The notes: generated by a model not told the origin, from the sequence alone. 64,000 bases of DNA from Candidatus Bathyarchaeia archaeon (GCA_035935655.1 DASYWW010000037.1:1-64000); one strand, 5' to 3'. Positions 25,312 through 34,447 are shown, counted from the first letter of the stretch. A program made the numbers and translations.

Positions 25312-26370
25312 CTATGCTTTTTCCCAGGAGCAGAACGCGCTAGGCGCTTCCAGGTGCCTGTTTATCGCGACCTCAGCAATCGCCTCAGAGTACTTTGCCA
25401 TCTGTCCGACATCCCAGACAATAGACCGCAACCCTACAGCAAGATTGACCGCCTTCACACTCTTCATGATATCGGTTGTCAGCGACCTCTCCAGCGCCTC
25501 GCAGCTCGCCACCCTCTCGATACAATCATTCGACTTTTTCAGATCGCCTTTCATCAGGGCGTTGAACGAGTCCTCGATCAACAACCGCACCTTATCACTA
25601 TAGTCAAGAATCCCTTTCGTCAGCTTTGGATCAACGCTCTGCGCATCACCCTTCAAACGCAACGCCTCCTGCGCGATGTGCGATGCGAGATCGCCCATCT
25701 GCTCCAGGCTCTTCGCAATAACCCGGTTACCTACAACATGCATCGGCCCATCGATACCCACCTCCTTCGCCACGCGCCGATCCAAGACCGCAAGCAACAG
25801 TTGTCGTATGATCATCCAGTAGATTCGATCAGCTTCCTCCTCCATATGCAAGACTTCGTCTGCAAGATTCGGCCGACCCTCCACCACCGCCTTTACCGCA
25901 GTCTCCAGCATCGAGCTAAGTATGATTTGGAGACGCCGCATCAATCCATAAATCGGGAACTTTGTGGGATCCACAAAACTCTGCAAAGTAACCGACTTTA
26001 GACTCTGCTCCACAATCCCCAGACCCGTCAACCGTCTACTAACCGCCCTAACCTCCTCGAGATGGCGTGGAGAGAGCTCTTTCTTCGCAATAATCTGGAT
26101 AGTATCGTGTCCTGTGAGATAGTTCGCTGTTATGATCCTGGTGAGAAGGTTCGGAGCGTCACAAATATCCGCGTCGATCACATACCGGAAGTTCTCCCGT
26201 TCACGGGTCAATCCCGGATAGACGGTTATTCCACCGTCAGGTTCTCGCCTAAAACTGACAATATCGCCCTGCTTGAGACCGACCTGTTCCACCCAGTCCT
26301 TGGGCAGAGAGACTATCAGAGTTGAGTAGCCGACTTTCTGGACCTTCCGAGCCTCCATCATCTGAGACAA
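25312..26370 (-). CDS. phoU: PhoU-family regulator with AbrB-like N-terminus
   Basis: A 352-residue archaeal phosphate-uptake regulator. Residues 5-50 form a SpoVT/AbrB-like swapped-hairpin domain (R-K-V-Q-K-V-G-Y-S-T-L-I-V-S-L-P-K-D-W). Two PhoU helical repeats follow (about 115-220 and 230-335), each with an E-x-x-x-D metal-binding-like stretch such as H-M-E-E-E-A-D-R-I. The AbrB part suggests direct DNA binding, while PhoU modules usually control Pst transport. No pst genes are nearby. A TATA-like TCTATATTCT lies about 45 bases upstream. Confidence 0.9.
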   Translation of the reverse strand: MSQMMEARKVQKVGYSTLIVSLPKDWVEQVGLKQGDIVSFRREPDGGITVYPGLTRERENFRYVIDADICDAPNLLTRIITANYLTGHDTIQIIAKKELSPRHLEEVRAVSRRLTGLGIVEQSLKSVTLQSFVDPTKFPIYGLMRRLQIILSSMLETAVKAVVEGRPNLADEVLHMEEEADRIYWMIIRQLLLAVLDRRVAKEVGIDGPMHVVGNRVIAKSLEQMGDLASHIAQEALRLKGDAQSVDPKLTKGILDYSDKVRLLIEDSFNALMKGDLKKSNDCIERVASCEALERSLTTDIMKSVKAVNLAVGLRSIVWDVGQMAKYSEAIAEVAINRHLEAPSAFCSWEKA

Positions 26371-26485
26371 GTCTAGGTTCCTCTATACAGCATAGAATAG
26401 TCCGGTAGAATATAGAGTTGAGCTCGGACGTAAGGTGTATCTATACTGAAACACCAGATCCGAGAAATCGACGGAAAGACTCGTT

Positions 26486-26827
26486 TTACATGTGCTTTTT
26501 CAGAACGGCTTCAATCTTCGCCTTGGGAACAGCGCCGACAATCTGGTCAACAAGCTTTCCCCGCTTGACAATAAGCATCGTCGGAATAGCCATTATCCCG
26601 AACCGTCCAGAAACACTCGGATTCTCATCAGTGTTCAACTTGCCAAACACGACCCTTCCCGAATACTCCTTCGCCAAAGCGTCAACAATAGGACCGACAA
26701 TACGACAAGGCCCACACCACGGCGCCCAGCAATCGATGACCGCAAGCGAGTATTTCTGGACAAACTGATCGAAAGTCGAATCCTCGACCTTAACCGGTTC
26801 AGCAGGAGAGTCAGCCATTTCTGTCAT
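26486..26827 (-). CDS. trxA: Thioredoxin
   Basis: A thioredoxin with the redox-active W-C-G-P-C, the D-x-W-A-x-W strand before it and the cis-proline in A-I-P-T-M. The ~113-residue length is typical. An AACTATATATCC promoter element centred near 26860 would start the transcript a few bases before the ATG at 26827. I prefer this start to the GTG at 26848; another ATG at 26818 is possible. Cytoplasmic disulfide reductase. Confidence 0.95.
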   Translation of the reverse strand: MTEMADSPAEPVKVEDSTFDQFVQKYSLAVIDCWAPWCGPCRIVGPIVDALAKEYSGRVVFGKLNTDENPSVSGRFGIMAIPTMLIVKRGKLVDQIVGAVPKAKIEAVLKKHM

Positions 26828-26867
26828 CTTCAATCCTACCGGATTCACGCTGGATATATAGTTCTCA

Positions 26868-27098
26868 CTAGAATTTTCCCGCCAACTCCACCTGACGCTT
26901 GCCCTTCATCAACCTCGACACCCTCAACACCCCACCTAACTCAAGCTTCATCAGATTGCGATTCAGCTCGCGAAAGCTTACCTCTCCAAAGCTAGCCTTC
27001 AGCTCCTTATGCAACTCAATATCCGTGAGAGGCCCTTTCTTCTCTACAACTTCGACGATTGCAAGGGACATCGGCCTCGGGCTCCAGATATTGTTCAA
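26868..27098 (-). CDS. Small winged-helix protein
   Basis: TTG start, 76 residues. The fold is a minimal winged helix: S-L-A-I-V-E-V-V-E-K-K-G-P-L-T-D-I-E-L, a recognition helix in S-F-R-E-L-N-R-N-L-M-K-L and a wing G-G-V-L-R-V-S-R-L. It sits directly downstream of cdc48 (40 bases) on the same strand and could be co-transcribed. It may bind DNA or RNA; the target is unknown. Confidence 0.7.
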   Translation of the reverse strand: MNNIWSPRPMSLAIVEVVEKKGPLTDIELHKELKASFGEVSFRELNRNLMKLELGGVLRVSRLMKGKRQVELAGKF

Positions 27099-27137
27099 GT
27101 AGACATTTCGCCAGGCCGTCCGGGTTCGCTGATCACT

Positions 27138-29318
27138 CTAGGTAATCGGAACCGGAGCTCTCTCTTTCTTGAACCGCTTGCCAAATCCCTGGTACCAGTT
27201 CTCCATGTCCGGAGTAACCGACGGTTTGATCCTTTCTAGTGCGTCCCTGAAATCCTCTATGGTGACATTTTTGGTCTCGATGTCGCGACGCAATGATACG
27301 AGCCCTGCTTCGCGGACAACCGCCTCGAGATCTGCGCCGGAGTAACCTGCAGTCTGGGAAGCAACATGTTCAAGATCAACATCATGCGATAGCGGCATGT
27401 TTGTACTGTGGATTTTGAGAATCTGCAATCGCGTTGCATGGTCTGGTGCAGGCACGAAGATCAACCGATCGAATCTGCCAGGGCGCAGAATTGCCGGGTC
27501 AATAATATCCGGCCTGTTAGTAGCGCCAATTACAACTACATTCTCTAGCGACTCTATTCCATCAAGTTCAGTGAGCAATTGGCTTATGACCCGCTCTGAA
27601 ACTCCACTGTCGCCGAAACCGGTTCCTCGTCTTGGAACTACGGAGTCCAACTCATCGAAGAAAATGATGCTCGGTGCAGCCGTTCTTCCCTTTCGGAAGA
27701 CCTCCCGTATCGCCTTTTCGGATTCTCCGACCCATTTGCTGAAGAGTTCAGGTCCCTTAATCGAGATGAAGTTGGCTTCACTCTCTGTCGCCACAGACCG
27801 TGCTAGCATGGTCTTCCCGCAGCCCGGAGGTCCGAATAGCAGAATGCCTTTCGGCGCACGAATGCCGAGCCTCTTGAATACTTCAGGCTTCTTCAACGGC
27901 CACTCAACAGCCTCCTGCAACTGTTGCTTCACCTCAGTCAGTCCACCGACATCGCTCCAGTGAACTGTTGGGACTTCGATGTAGACCTCCCGCATGGCGG
28001 TTGGAGTGATCTCTCGATAAGCATTCATGAAATCTTCCAAGTTTACCTCCATCTTTTCCAGGATGCCGCTGGGCACTCGCTCCTCTTCGAGGTTTATCTC
28101 CGGAAGGTACCTTCTGAGAGCCTTCATTGCCGCCTCTCGGCAGAGAGCAGAGATGTCAGCTCCCGTGTAGCCGTGGCAAATGTCCGACAATCTTGGAAGG
28201 CCGACGTCAGCGGCCAAGGGCATGGTTCGAGTGTGGATCTGGAGAACCTCATAGCGTCCCATCTTGTCCGGAACCCCGATCTCGATCTCCCGGTCAAATC
28301 TGCCCGGCCGTCGCAAGGCTGGATCAATGGCATTAGGCCTGTTAGTAGCTCCAATTACGATAATATTCCCCCGAGCCCCCATTCCGTCCATCAACGAGAG
28401 GAGCTGGGCGACGACTCGTCGTTCGACCTCTCCCGTCACTTCTTCTCTCTTGGGCGCGATGGCATCCATCTCGTCAATGAATATAATGCTCGGAGCGGTC
28501 TCCTGGGCTTTCTGGAATATTTCTCGCAGTCGGGCTTCCGACTCTCCGTAGAACTTTGACATTATTTCAGGGCCTGATATCACGTAGAAGTTTGCGTCCG
28601 ACTCATTGGCCACTGCTTTTGCTAGGAGAGTCTTGCCGCATCCGGGCGGACCGTATAGGAAGACGCCTTTTGGCGGTTCGATTCCAAGTCGCTGGAAGAG
28701 CTCTGGATGTCGTAGTGGAAGCTCGACCATTTCCCGGATTCTCTGGATCTCACTGTGGAGCCCACCGATATCCTCGTAGGTGACAATCGGTATGCCCTTC
28801 TTTTCTGGGGTCGGCTCGCTCATCACTTGAACGACGGTTGACTCCGTGATCTTTACTGGACCATGAGGCCGCGTTCTAGTTGCGATTAGAGGAACGGCGC
28901 TTCCGAAAATGCTGAGAAGCGTCATGTCACCCTCGACAAAAGGCATGTCCATGAATCGTCGTTTCACAAAGCCCACAAACTCCTCGTCAACGCTCAGTCG
29001 AACGTCAGTGGGAGCGAAGACAATAGTCTGTGAGTCCTTGACTTCGGCTTTTTTGATAGTGACATACTCGTTGAGTGCGACTCCGGCGTTTCTTCTGAGT
29101 AACCCGTCCATGCGGACGATCTCTTGGCCCTGGTCTTCAGCATAAGCTGGCCAGGCGATCGCCACGGTCGTTCGTTTACCGTGGACATCGATGAAGTCGC
29201 CAGCGGTAATGGCGAGCTTCTGCATTGTCTCATTATCGATTCTTACCTTCCCGTGGCCGACGTCTCTCTGCTTAGCGTCAGCTACACGCAGTTGGGCTTC
29301 CTTAGGTACCATTGTCAT
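27138..29318 (-). CDS. cdc48: CDC48/VAT-type AAA+ ATPase
   Basis: A 726-residue archaeal p97/VAT homologue that unfolds proteins for the proteasome. Domains: N-domain (about 1-180), D1 (Walker A G-P-P-G-C-G-K-T near residue 225, Walker B I-I-F-I-D-E-M-D) and D2 (second G-P-P-G-C-G-K-T near 500, I-I-F-F-D-E-L-D). Both second-region-of-homology arginine fingers are visible (R-R-P-G-R-F-D and R-P-G-R-F-D). The C-terminus is a short basic tail without the H-b-Y-X-type proteasome-docking motif. Confidence 0.97.
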   Translation of the reverse strand: MTMVPKEAQLRVADAKQRDVGHGKVRIDNETMQKLAITAGDFIDVHGKRTTVAIAWPAYAEDQGQEIVRMDGLLRRNAGVALNEYVTIKKAEVKDSQTIVFAPTDVRLSVDEEFVGFVKRRFMDMPFVEGDMTLLSIFGSAVPLIATRTRPHGPVKITESTVVQVMSEPTPEKKGIPIVTYEDIGGLHSEIQRIREMVELPLRHPELFQRLGIEPPKGVFLYGPPGCGKTLLAKAVANESDANFYVISGPEIMSKFYGESEARLREIFQKAQETAPSIIFIDEMDAIAPKREEVTGEVERRVVAQLLSLMDGMGARGNIIVIGATNRPNAIDPALRRPGRFDREIEIGVPDKMGRYEVLQIHTRTMPLAADVGLPRLSDICHGYTGADISALCREAAMKALRRYLPEINLEEERVPSGILEKMEVNLEDFMNAYREITPTAMREVYIEVPTVHWSDVGGLTEVKQQLQEAVEWPLKKPEVFKRLGIRAPKGILLFGPPGCGKTMLARSVATESEANFISIKGPELFSKWVGESEKAIREVFRKGRTAAPSIIFFDELDSVVPRRGTGFGDSGVSERVISQLLTELDGIESLENVVVIGATNRPDIIDPAILRPGRFDRLIFVPAPDHATRLQILKIHSTNMPLSHDVDLEHVASQTAGYSGADLEAVVREAGLVSLRRDIETKNVTIEDFRDALERIKPSVTPDMENWYQGFGKRFKKERAPVPIT

Positions 29319-29411
29319 TTGGACTCCGTAGCCTCGATAGGGGCGGTGGGTTGAGGAGAAGACGAGCGTTCAGTGCCGCCTTGGCCGCTCCTAACCTTAA
29401 GCTTCAAAATC

Positions 29412-29849
29412 TTACTCCTCCTCAAAAGACTTATCATCACTATTAATAGAATCCCCGTTCCTGAGCAATTTCTTGATTGCGATCGATAGCAATAGGAAGC
29501 TGCCCACGCCGATTGGCGAAACACTGTAGCCGTTCTTGTCCTTGACCACTAGCTCCCGCTTTGGAGCTCTGTTTACAAGGTCGGACACATACTTGGGGTT
29601 CACGGCCACCTTCAGGAGATCTGTAAAAGTTGCCGAATTCTCACAGTCTCGTATCATGTGATTAACCATTTGGAGCCGTTTCTTGTTGGAGAAGAAGTCG
29701 CAGATCTCGCTCAAAGACTCCAAGTCTGCCTCGGAGTGCTTCAGTTCTTTCATGACAATATCGCGAACCTCTGGCTGCCATTCCTTCCCTGAAAGAGGGA
29801 TGTCCAACAGGACTTTGCTTCCCTCGTGAAGCGTGAATCGGATGCTCAT
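29412..29849 (-). CDS. ArsR-like winged-helix protein with C-terminal hydrophobic segment
   Basis: A 145-residue protein. A helix-turn-helix module (about 48-100; F-F-S-N-K-K-R-L-Q-M-V-N-H-M, typical of ArsR-like archaeal regulators) is followed by a short hydrophobic segment (V-G-S-F-L-L-L-S-I-A-I) and a charged tail. It lies between cdc48 and the aEF-1beta gene on the same strand, with an AT-rich gap upstream. The target is unknown. Confidence 0.65.
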   Translation of the reverse strand: MSIRFTLHEGSKVLLDIPLSGKEWQPEVRDIVMKELKHSEADLESLSEICDFFSNKKRLQMVNHMIRDCENSATFTDLLKVAVNPKYVSDLVNRAPKRELVVKDKNGYSVSPIGVGSFLLLSIAIKKLLRNGDSINSDDKSFEEE

Positions 29850-29913
29850 TGCAAAGGGAAAATCTGACCGTCGCTATTTAAAATTAATGTTACTTAATTA
29901 CCACTTGTTAAGT

Positions 29914-30186
29914 TTAGGCAATTCTGCGAGAGACAAGAACTTCGACTTCGCTAATCCCGCTGATCGACTTCAGGCGTCGCTCAACTTCGTCCATAACCCC
30001 TGAAGCCTCTTCTGGCACCAGAACGTGAGCTACTAGGGCGACAAGTCCGAACGCGACTGGCTCTTCATCGAACTTGTAGATTGTAGCTTTTCCTTCAAGT
30101 GTTTTCTTGATTGTCTCTTTGAGACCATTCATGTCTGCCACTAAGTCTGAGGGGAATATCTTGAGAGATACCATGACCCTTGCCAA
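29914..30186 (-). CDS. aef1b: Translation elongation factor aEF-1beta
   Basis: The 90-residue GDP/GTP exchange factor for aEF-1alpha. The fold is a small alpha-beta sandwich. Recognised by V-M-V-S-L-K-I-F-P at the start, the K-F-D-E-E-P-V-A-F-G-L-V-A-L segment and the terminal I-S-E-V-E-V-L-V. Length and motifs match archaeal orthologues, which lack the extra N-terminal domains of eukaryotic eEF1B. Its neighbour upstream is the zinc-ribbon RNA-binding protein with which it pairs in many archaea. Confidence 0.95.
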   Translation of the reverse strand: MARVMVSLKIFPSDLVADMNGLKETIKKTLEGKATIYKFDEEPVAFGLVALVAHVLVPEEASGVMDEVERRLKSISGISEVEVLVSRRIA

Positions 30187-30199
30187 TTCTTGCTACCTT

Positions 30200-30361
30200 C
30201 TAGGGTCCTGAGAAGCCGCATTTCTGGCACTTGTAGGGGCGGCCGAATCCGCGGCATTTCTCGCAGCGCCAGATCGTTGTCTCGCCACATTGAGGGCAGG
30301 GAAACTTTACCGCTCCTTCGCGAGGCAGTATCATGCGTCCGCACCAGTTGCACGAGGGCAT
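30200..30361 (-). CDS. Zinc-ribbon RNA-binding protein (HVO_2753-like)
   Basis: A 53-residue protein from the ATG at 30361 (a longer frame to 30388 has no better start). It has four zinc-knuckle pairs: C-N-W-C, C-P-Q-C, C-E-K-C and C-Q-K-C. This matches the small archaeal two-zinc-finger family usually encoded immediately before aEF-1beta, as here (13-base gap). It is thought to act on RNA or the ribosome. Confidence 0.92.
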   Translation of the reverse strand: MPSCNWCGRMILPREGAVKFPCPQCGETTIWRCEKCRGFGRPYKCQKCGFSGP

Positions 30362-30548
30362 GCGAACAGTGCGCACCTCTGTCAACATTTTACGACCAAA
30401 TGTTCGTGTGCCGCGGGCGGATTATATGCCTTCGTGCACGGCGATTTCTTGACGTGTAATTGGCGGCTCTCTAGGCCTGGATTCTTGGATCAGAGAATCC
30501 ATAGAGCTATCAATCCGTATCTCGATATGATAGGCCTGGGACGAGTGG

Positions 30549-30770
30549 ATGCAACCTCTAAGCCTGAAAGCTGCACTCTCGGGTCTAGTTTGGATTATTT
30601 GTGGACTGGTCGTCATGGTCACCAAGGTCGGGTTCTTCGCCAACTCGTCCTCGGCTTACTGGGAATACCTTGGCGGTTTCATGATTCTCTTCGGCCTGAT
30701 CCGCCTCTTCTTGGGCTTGATCCGAGGAACGAGGAAGACGAAGCCGGGGTTCTGGTCAAGAGTCATCTAG
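30549..30770 (+). CDS. Small two-segment membrane protein
   Basis: A 73-residue protein with membrane segments at about residues 7-28 and 39-58, a short loop N-S-S-S-A-Y-W-E-Y and a basic tail G-T-R-K-T-K-P-G. It follows the promoter region divergent from the zinc-ribbon gene and ends just before repeat R1 copy a. No family recognised. Confidence 0.6.
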   Translation: MQPLSLKAALSGLVWIICGLVVMVTKVGFFANSSSAYWEYLGGFMILFGLIRLFLGLIRGTRKTKPGFWSRVI

Positions 30771-30810
30771 ACTTCGCACCTGACCACTCACGCGGCGCGG
30801 GAGGTGCTCG

Positions 30811-30990
30811 CTAGTACCCCTTTTTGATGGGAAGATTTCCTGTCTGGCAGGGATAATGGGTGAGACAAGCGATTCCGGGCACAATCCCGGCTGGGATGGC
30901 GTTGGAAATATCGCGACAAACCCGAACGAATCTCCGGACAATACACCGAGGCTTCCCGGAAACGAGAACAGGGCTGAAAATGGGCGATTT
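30811..30990 (+). repeat. Dispersed repeat R1, copy a (best-preserved)
   Basis: 180 bp starting CTAGTACCCCTTTTT, then GATTTCCTGTCTGGCAGGG, ATAATGGGTGAGACAAGCG and the end CAGGGCTGAAAATGGGCGAT. The two blocks GGCAGGGATAATGGGTGA and CAGGGCTGAAAATGGGCGA near its ends are similar to one another, so the element has imperfect terminal direct repeats. It fills the gap between a membrane protein gene and the ligase gene. Confidence 0.88.
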
Positions 30991-31066
30991 GGTGTTCCAG
31001 GGCTGCTGGGTTGGTGTTGAACCAGGTTTTGGAGGGGCGCTTGCCCTGCGCCAACTCGAGCCTCGG

Positions 31067-32032
31067 CTAGGCGGGTAGTTTGCAGTCGATCGGGTCCTTG
31101 TCGGTTCTTATCCGTTTGAATCGGGGGAACCTGAGTCGGCCATCATTTGTCAACGCCATATAGGCTACCTCGACAACAAGCCTTGGCTTGACCCAACTCA
31201 CCGGAGTTGGCGAGTCAACTGGTCCATCGATTATTGCAGTCCGCTGTTCGATTCTCGACAGTTTTCTTCTTAGATCCTGCAGCATATCATCGGTAAAGCC
31301 TCCACCCACGTTTCCTATGTGCTGCAGCTTTCCATCTTCGTCGTAGGCAGCAAGAATCAGGGACCCAAAGGTAGGAGCGCGTGCACCTTCACCTTTGCTG
31401 AAACCAACGACTATGCAGTCAGTAGTGTTTACCTGTTTTATCTTAATCCAGTAGTCGGCTCGAAGACCCGGAACGTACTGCGACTCGTTTTTCTTAGCAA
31501 TTACTCCCTCGAAACCCTTGTTCGTAGCTTCTTGGAAGAAACGGGTTCCTTCCGCTTCGACATGATCTCCGTAAAGGAGGTAGGGCCCTTCTCTAAGAAT
31601 GGATCTGAGCCGCTTCTTTCTCTCCACGAGCGTACTGGTGATCACGTCCCTGCCGTCGAGGTGGAGGAGGTCGAAGGCAACGTATGTAACAGGTGTCGTC
31701 TTGCCGAGTACATCGACTCGTTTAGGGTCGTCAACACCGAAGCGAGCTTGGAGACGCCCAAAGTCAGGAACTCCGTCTTCTCTCAGGACAACGACCTCTC
31801 CGTCTATTATTGCAGCCTTTGCTCTAAGGCGATCTGAGAGCGTTTGGAGTTCTGGATAGGACCGGGTTTCGTCTCTCAGATTTCTGTTCTGAATCTCAAT
31901 CCTTCCTTCTTGAAAGAATAGAATGGCTCGGAGTCCATCCCATTTCGGCTCGAAAAAGTAATCTTTACCATTGAAGGGCTTGCCGGTTTTAGCAAACATT
32001 GGACGCACAGGACGCTCGTCAAAGAGCGTCAA
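31067..32032 (-). CDS. ligD-like (lig): ATP-dependent DNA ligase of the NHEJ type (LigD ligase domain)
   Basis: A 321-residue minimal ATP-dependent ligase with the nucleotidyltransferase and OB domains only. The catalytic lysine is K30 in E-P-K-W-D-G, motif III is in V-A-F-D-L-L, motif IV in E-G-V-I-A-K-K and motif V in W-I-K-I-K. It starts at TTG, overlapping the Ku stop by 4 bases (TTGA), so the two are translationally coupled. It corresponds to the ligase domain of bacterial LigD, here a separate protein. Seals double-strand breaks held by Ku. Confidence 0.95.
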   Translation of the reverse strand: MTLFDERPVRPMFAKTGKPFNGKDYFFEPKWDGLRAILFFQEGRIEIQNRNLRDETRSYPELQTLSDRLRAKAAIIDGEVVVLREDGVPDFGRLQARFGVDDPKRVDVLGKTTPVTYVAFDLLHLDGRDVITSTLVERKKRLRSILREGPYLLYGDHVEAEGTRFFQEATNKGFEGVIAKKNESQYVPGLRADYWIKIKQVNTTDCIVVGFSKGEGARAPTFGSLILAAYDEDGKLQHIGNVGGGFTDDMLQDLRRKLSRIEQRTAIIDGPVDSPTPVSWVKPRLVVEVAYMALTNDGRLRFPRFKRIRTDKDPIDCKLPA

Positions 32033-32808
32033 CGCCTCTCGTGAGTTTTGATGCTGGCCCTTAGAGCCTCCATAAGGTTCTTCGTTGGCTTGATCTCTGG
32101 AACACGTACTTCGACGACTTCCTGACCCTTCATCTTGGCCTCAACTAGTTTCATCAAAGACTCCTGATACGTGTCCCTGTACTCTTTGAACGCAAAGGGC
32201 TTCTTCATGATCTTGATTAGCTGACCCGCGAGCTCCAGCTCCTCCTTCTCCACCTCCGGCGCTTTCTTCAACTCCGGAAGATCCTTGGGAGATCGTATTT
32301 CATCCGCATAATGGAGGGTCTCCATCAGAATTGCTCCCTCATAGGGCCTCAATGCCACCAAGTGCTCCTTCTCATGCATGACCACCCTACCAACGGCGAC
32401 TTTCCCCTCCTGTTCCAAGGCCTCAAACATCAGGAAGTATGGTTTCTCGCCATTCTCGTCTGGTACGAGATAGTAGCTCGAATCAAAATAGATAGGATCT
32501 AACTTGTCTGCGTCAACGAATTGGAAGATCTCGACCAGCCGTCCCGATCGTATCTCCAGCTTCTCAAGTTCTTTTTGAGTAATAGGAACGTATTTTCCCC
32601 TTTGAATCTCAAATCCGCGAACGACATCTTGCCATGGGACTTCATTGCCGTCCTTCGGACATACACGTTTGAACGTAAGAGGACTCTTGTCCCGAGGGCA
32701 CAAGAGGCGAAGCCCAGTCTTGTGCTCGGAAATTGCTCCGTATGTCTTTACCGGTATGCTTACCAGTCCGAAACTGATCGCTCCCTTCCATATGGCTCTA
32801 GGTGGCAA
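32029..32808 (-). CDS. ku: Ku, bacterial/archaeal type
   Basis: A 259-residue homodimeric Ku that binds broken DNA ends. It starts with M-P-P-R-A-I-W-K-G-A-I-S-F-G-L-V, as nearly all prokaryotic Ku proteins do, and carries the Y-F-D-S-S-Y-Y-L-V-P core and the K-x-Y-R-D-T-Y motif before the short C-terminal tail. It is followed by the coupled ligase gene, and a LigD-type polymerase gene is divergent 100 bases away. Together they make a complete end-joining set. Confidence 0.96.
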   Translation of the reverse strand: MPPRAIWKGAISFGLVSIPVKTYGAISEHKTGLRLLCPRDKSPLTFKRVCPKDGNEVPWQDVVRGFEIQRGKYVPITQKELEKLEIRSGRLVEIFQFVDADKLDPIYFDSSYYLVPDENGEKPYFLMFEALEQEGKVAVGRVVMHEKEHLVALRPYEGAILMETLHYADEIRSPKDLPELKKAPEVEKEELELAGQLIKIMKKPFAFKEYRDTYQESLMKLVEAKMKGQEVVEVRVPEIKPTKNLMEALRASIKTHERR

Positions 32809-32908
32809 AGTCTAATCCCTTCTTTAGAACAGGATCCTTTCTGACTCGTCGAATAAGAGGATTACCTGGAGACGATTAAGCCATAGCAACGCGCGCGTCA
32901 CGACCAAG

Positions 32909-33826
32909 ATGGGGCAATTGAGGAATATCGAAGAGAAAGTCGAGATCGATGGGCGGAAGCTCTCTCTCTCCAACTTGGATAAGCCAATGTGGAAGAAAGA
33001 AGGTATCACCAAGTCGGACGTTATCGAGTACTATCTGTCTGTAGCCCCCAAGATGATTCCGCTTGTCCGAAACAGGCCGCTGATGCTTAACCGGTATCCT
33101 CACGGCGTTCCGGGAAAGTCCTTCGTACAGAAGGACTGGCCTTACCATCCCGACTGGGTCCGAACTGCACCGGTAAGATCCGAGAGCCTGAACAAGACAG
33201 CGAGGCACGTTGTCTGTGACGACAAAGCGACACTGGTCTGGTTGGCAAACATGGCCTGTCTCGAGATCAACCAGTTTCTAGCATCCACTCCAAATGTCGA
33301 GTCACATGATATGGTGCTGGTTGACCTGGACCCTCACGCGCCGGCGGGATTCGAGGATTCACTGGAAATCGGGGAAGCTGTTCATGCGGCGTTAGATCAG
33401 ATGAAGCTGCGCCATTTGATTAAGACTTCTGGCGCTGATGGAATCCATTTCCTGATCCCGATTGTTCCTCGATATTCGATCGAGGCCATTCGACGGTTCG
33501 TCTTGCTGTTAGGAATTCTACTGGAGCGGCTGGCGCCAAAAATGGTTTCAACTTCTCGGAACAAAGCTCAGCGAGCCGGGAAGATCTACGTCGACTATTT
33601 CCAGAATGGGTTACAGAAGACCATTGCAGCCCCGTTTTCGCTGAGACCTGAACCTAGTGCTCCAGTCTCCTTTCCCCTCTCAGCTAAGGACTTGAAGAGG
33701 AGTATACACGCCGAGGATTTCAATCTTAGAACAGTTCCCGGGTTGTTGAAGAGGGTTCCGGAGTTTGATACCAGTCCTGACCAGGGGTTGGAGTATGCAT
33801 TCGGAGAACTTGGCGCCAAGTCCTAG
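32909..33826 (+). CDS. LigD-type NHEJ polymerase/primase
   Basis: A 305-residue archaeo-eukaryotic-primase-like polymerase matching the LigD polymerase domain. Signature segments are R-Y-P-H-G-V-P-G near residue 63, D-L-D-P near 138 (metal ligands), K-T-S-G-A-D-G-I-H-F near 170 and K-T-I-A-A-P-F-S-L-R near 235. It fills gaps at DNA ends, preferably with ribonucleotides in known relatives. No 3'-phosphoesterase domain is fused or adjacent. Divergent from Ku. Confidence 0.94.
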   Translation: MGQLRNIEEKVEIDGRKLSLSNLDKPMWKKEGITKSDVIEYYLSVAPKMIPLVRNRPLMLNRYPHGVPGKSFVQKDWPYHPDWVRTAPVRSESLNKTARHVVCDDKATLVWLANMACLEINQFLASTPNVESHDMVLVDLDPHAPAGFEDSLEIGEAVHAALDQMKLRHLIKTSGADGIHFLIPIVPRYSIEAIRRFVLLLGILLERLAPKMVSTSRNKAQRAGKIYVDYFQNGLQKTIAAPFSLRPEPSAPVSFPLSAKDLKRSIHAEDFNLRTVPGLLKRVPEFDTSPDQGLEYAFGELGAKS

Positions 33827-33842
33827 TTTGCCAAATGTTTGG

Positions 33843-33903
33843 TGGGCCGGGAGAGATTTGAACCCTGTCGACCAGTTCCCGTGAAGGTTCTCGACCCCAC
33901 GGT
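33843..33903 (-). tRNA. Orphan tRNA 3' half with apparent T-arm intron
   Basis: On the minus strand: position-38 A, anticodon-stem half CCGTG, variable region GGGTC, T-stem GAGA, a 25-base insertion (33864-33888), then G, loop TTCAAAT, CTCTC, acceptor half CCGGCCC, A and encoded CCA (33840-33842). Removing the insertion gives a perfect 5-bp T-stem. No 5' half with GGGCCGG is found in the 614 bases up to tRNA-Ile on this strand. It may be the 3' part of a gene split by a homing-endonuclease intron, a trans-spliced tRNA half, or an integration relic. Confidence 0.6.
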
Positions 33904-33919
33904 TATCATGCAGCAAACC

Positions 33920-34447
33920 TCAGAGGTGAGAGTCTGCATCTAACGATATTTGCAAAAGCCGCGGCAGAATTCGTGTCCAGTGCAGGAAGAGTTCTCTTAT
34001 GACCGCTCTGTAAATTCTTATATGGATAATCCCCCTCTTGATTTCTCTGCCTCTACTCTCGGTCGTGATAGGTTTTTCAAACCTATCTATTCCCAACGTT
34101 TTCTTCCAATGTCGCCGGTATCTCTCGTAACCTTCAATTGGGGCATGTACCCTGAGAGTCACGTAGCGAGAGATTCCAATCTGCCGAAGCAACTCTAGGA
34201 AGATTTTGGCTAACGACTCGGATGAGTTGACAATCTCGAGTTCATATGGACGCGTTCGTGTACCTTCGCATGCCCAGATCGTAACCCCAACAAGAAATAG
34301 ATCCCTACTAATCGATCTTCTGATTTTGACGGGCTTAGGCCTTCCTCGCCGACGCTCATAGTAAATCGTGGCAAATTGCTTCTCTGACTCCACGAATATC
34401 GGATCCCCACGAGAGGTCTCTCGTGGGATGAAATTCTGAAGGTCCAT
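33920..34447 (-). CDS. LAGLIDADG-like homing endonuclease
   Basis: A 175-residue basic protein with L-V-G-V-T-I-W-A-C-E-G-T near residue 53, a single LAGLIDADG-type helix of the W-A-E-G kind. The Lys/Arg-rich stretch before it and the H-I-R-I-Y motif later fit such nucleases. Its stop is 17 bases from the orphan tRNA 3' half, on the same strand, the position expected of an intron-encoded endonuclease. A 9-bp perfect hairpin (34407-34428) lies in the first codons, so the true start may be further downstream. Confidence 0.65.
   Translation of the reverse strand: MDLQNFIPRETSRGDPIFVESEKQFATIYYERRRGRPKPVKIRRSISRDLFLVGVTIWACEGTRTRPYELEIVNSSESLAKIFLELLRQIGISRYVTLRVHAPIEGYERYRRHWKKTLGIDRFEKPITTESRGREIKRGIIHIRIYRAVIRELFLHWTRILPRLLQISLDADSHL

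Noticed and set aside
25261-26001. 246-codon ORF opposite phoU
   Set aside because: It is antisense to the well-supported PhoU-like gene and has a low-complexity His/Arg/Leu composition.
27397-28559. Long ORFs opposite cdc48
   Set aside because: They mirror the conserved AAA domains on the coding strand; the CDC48 frame explains the codon bias.
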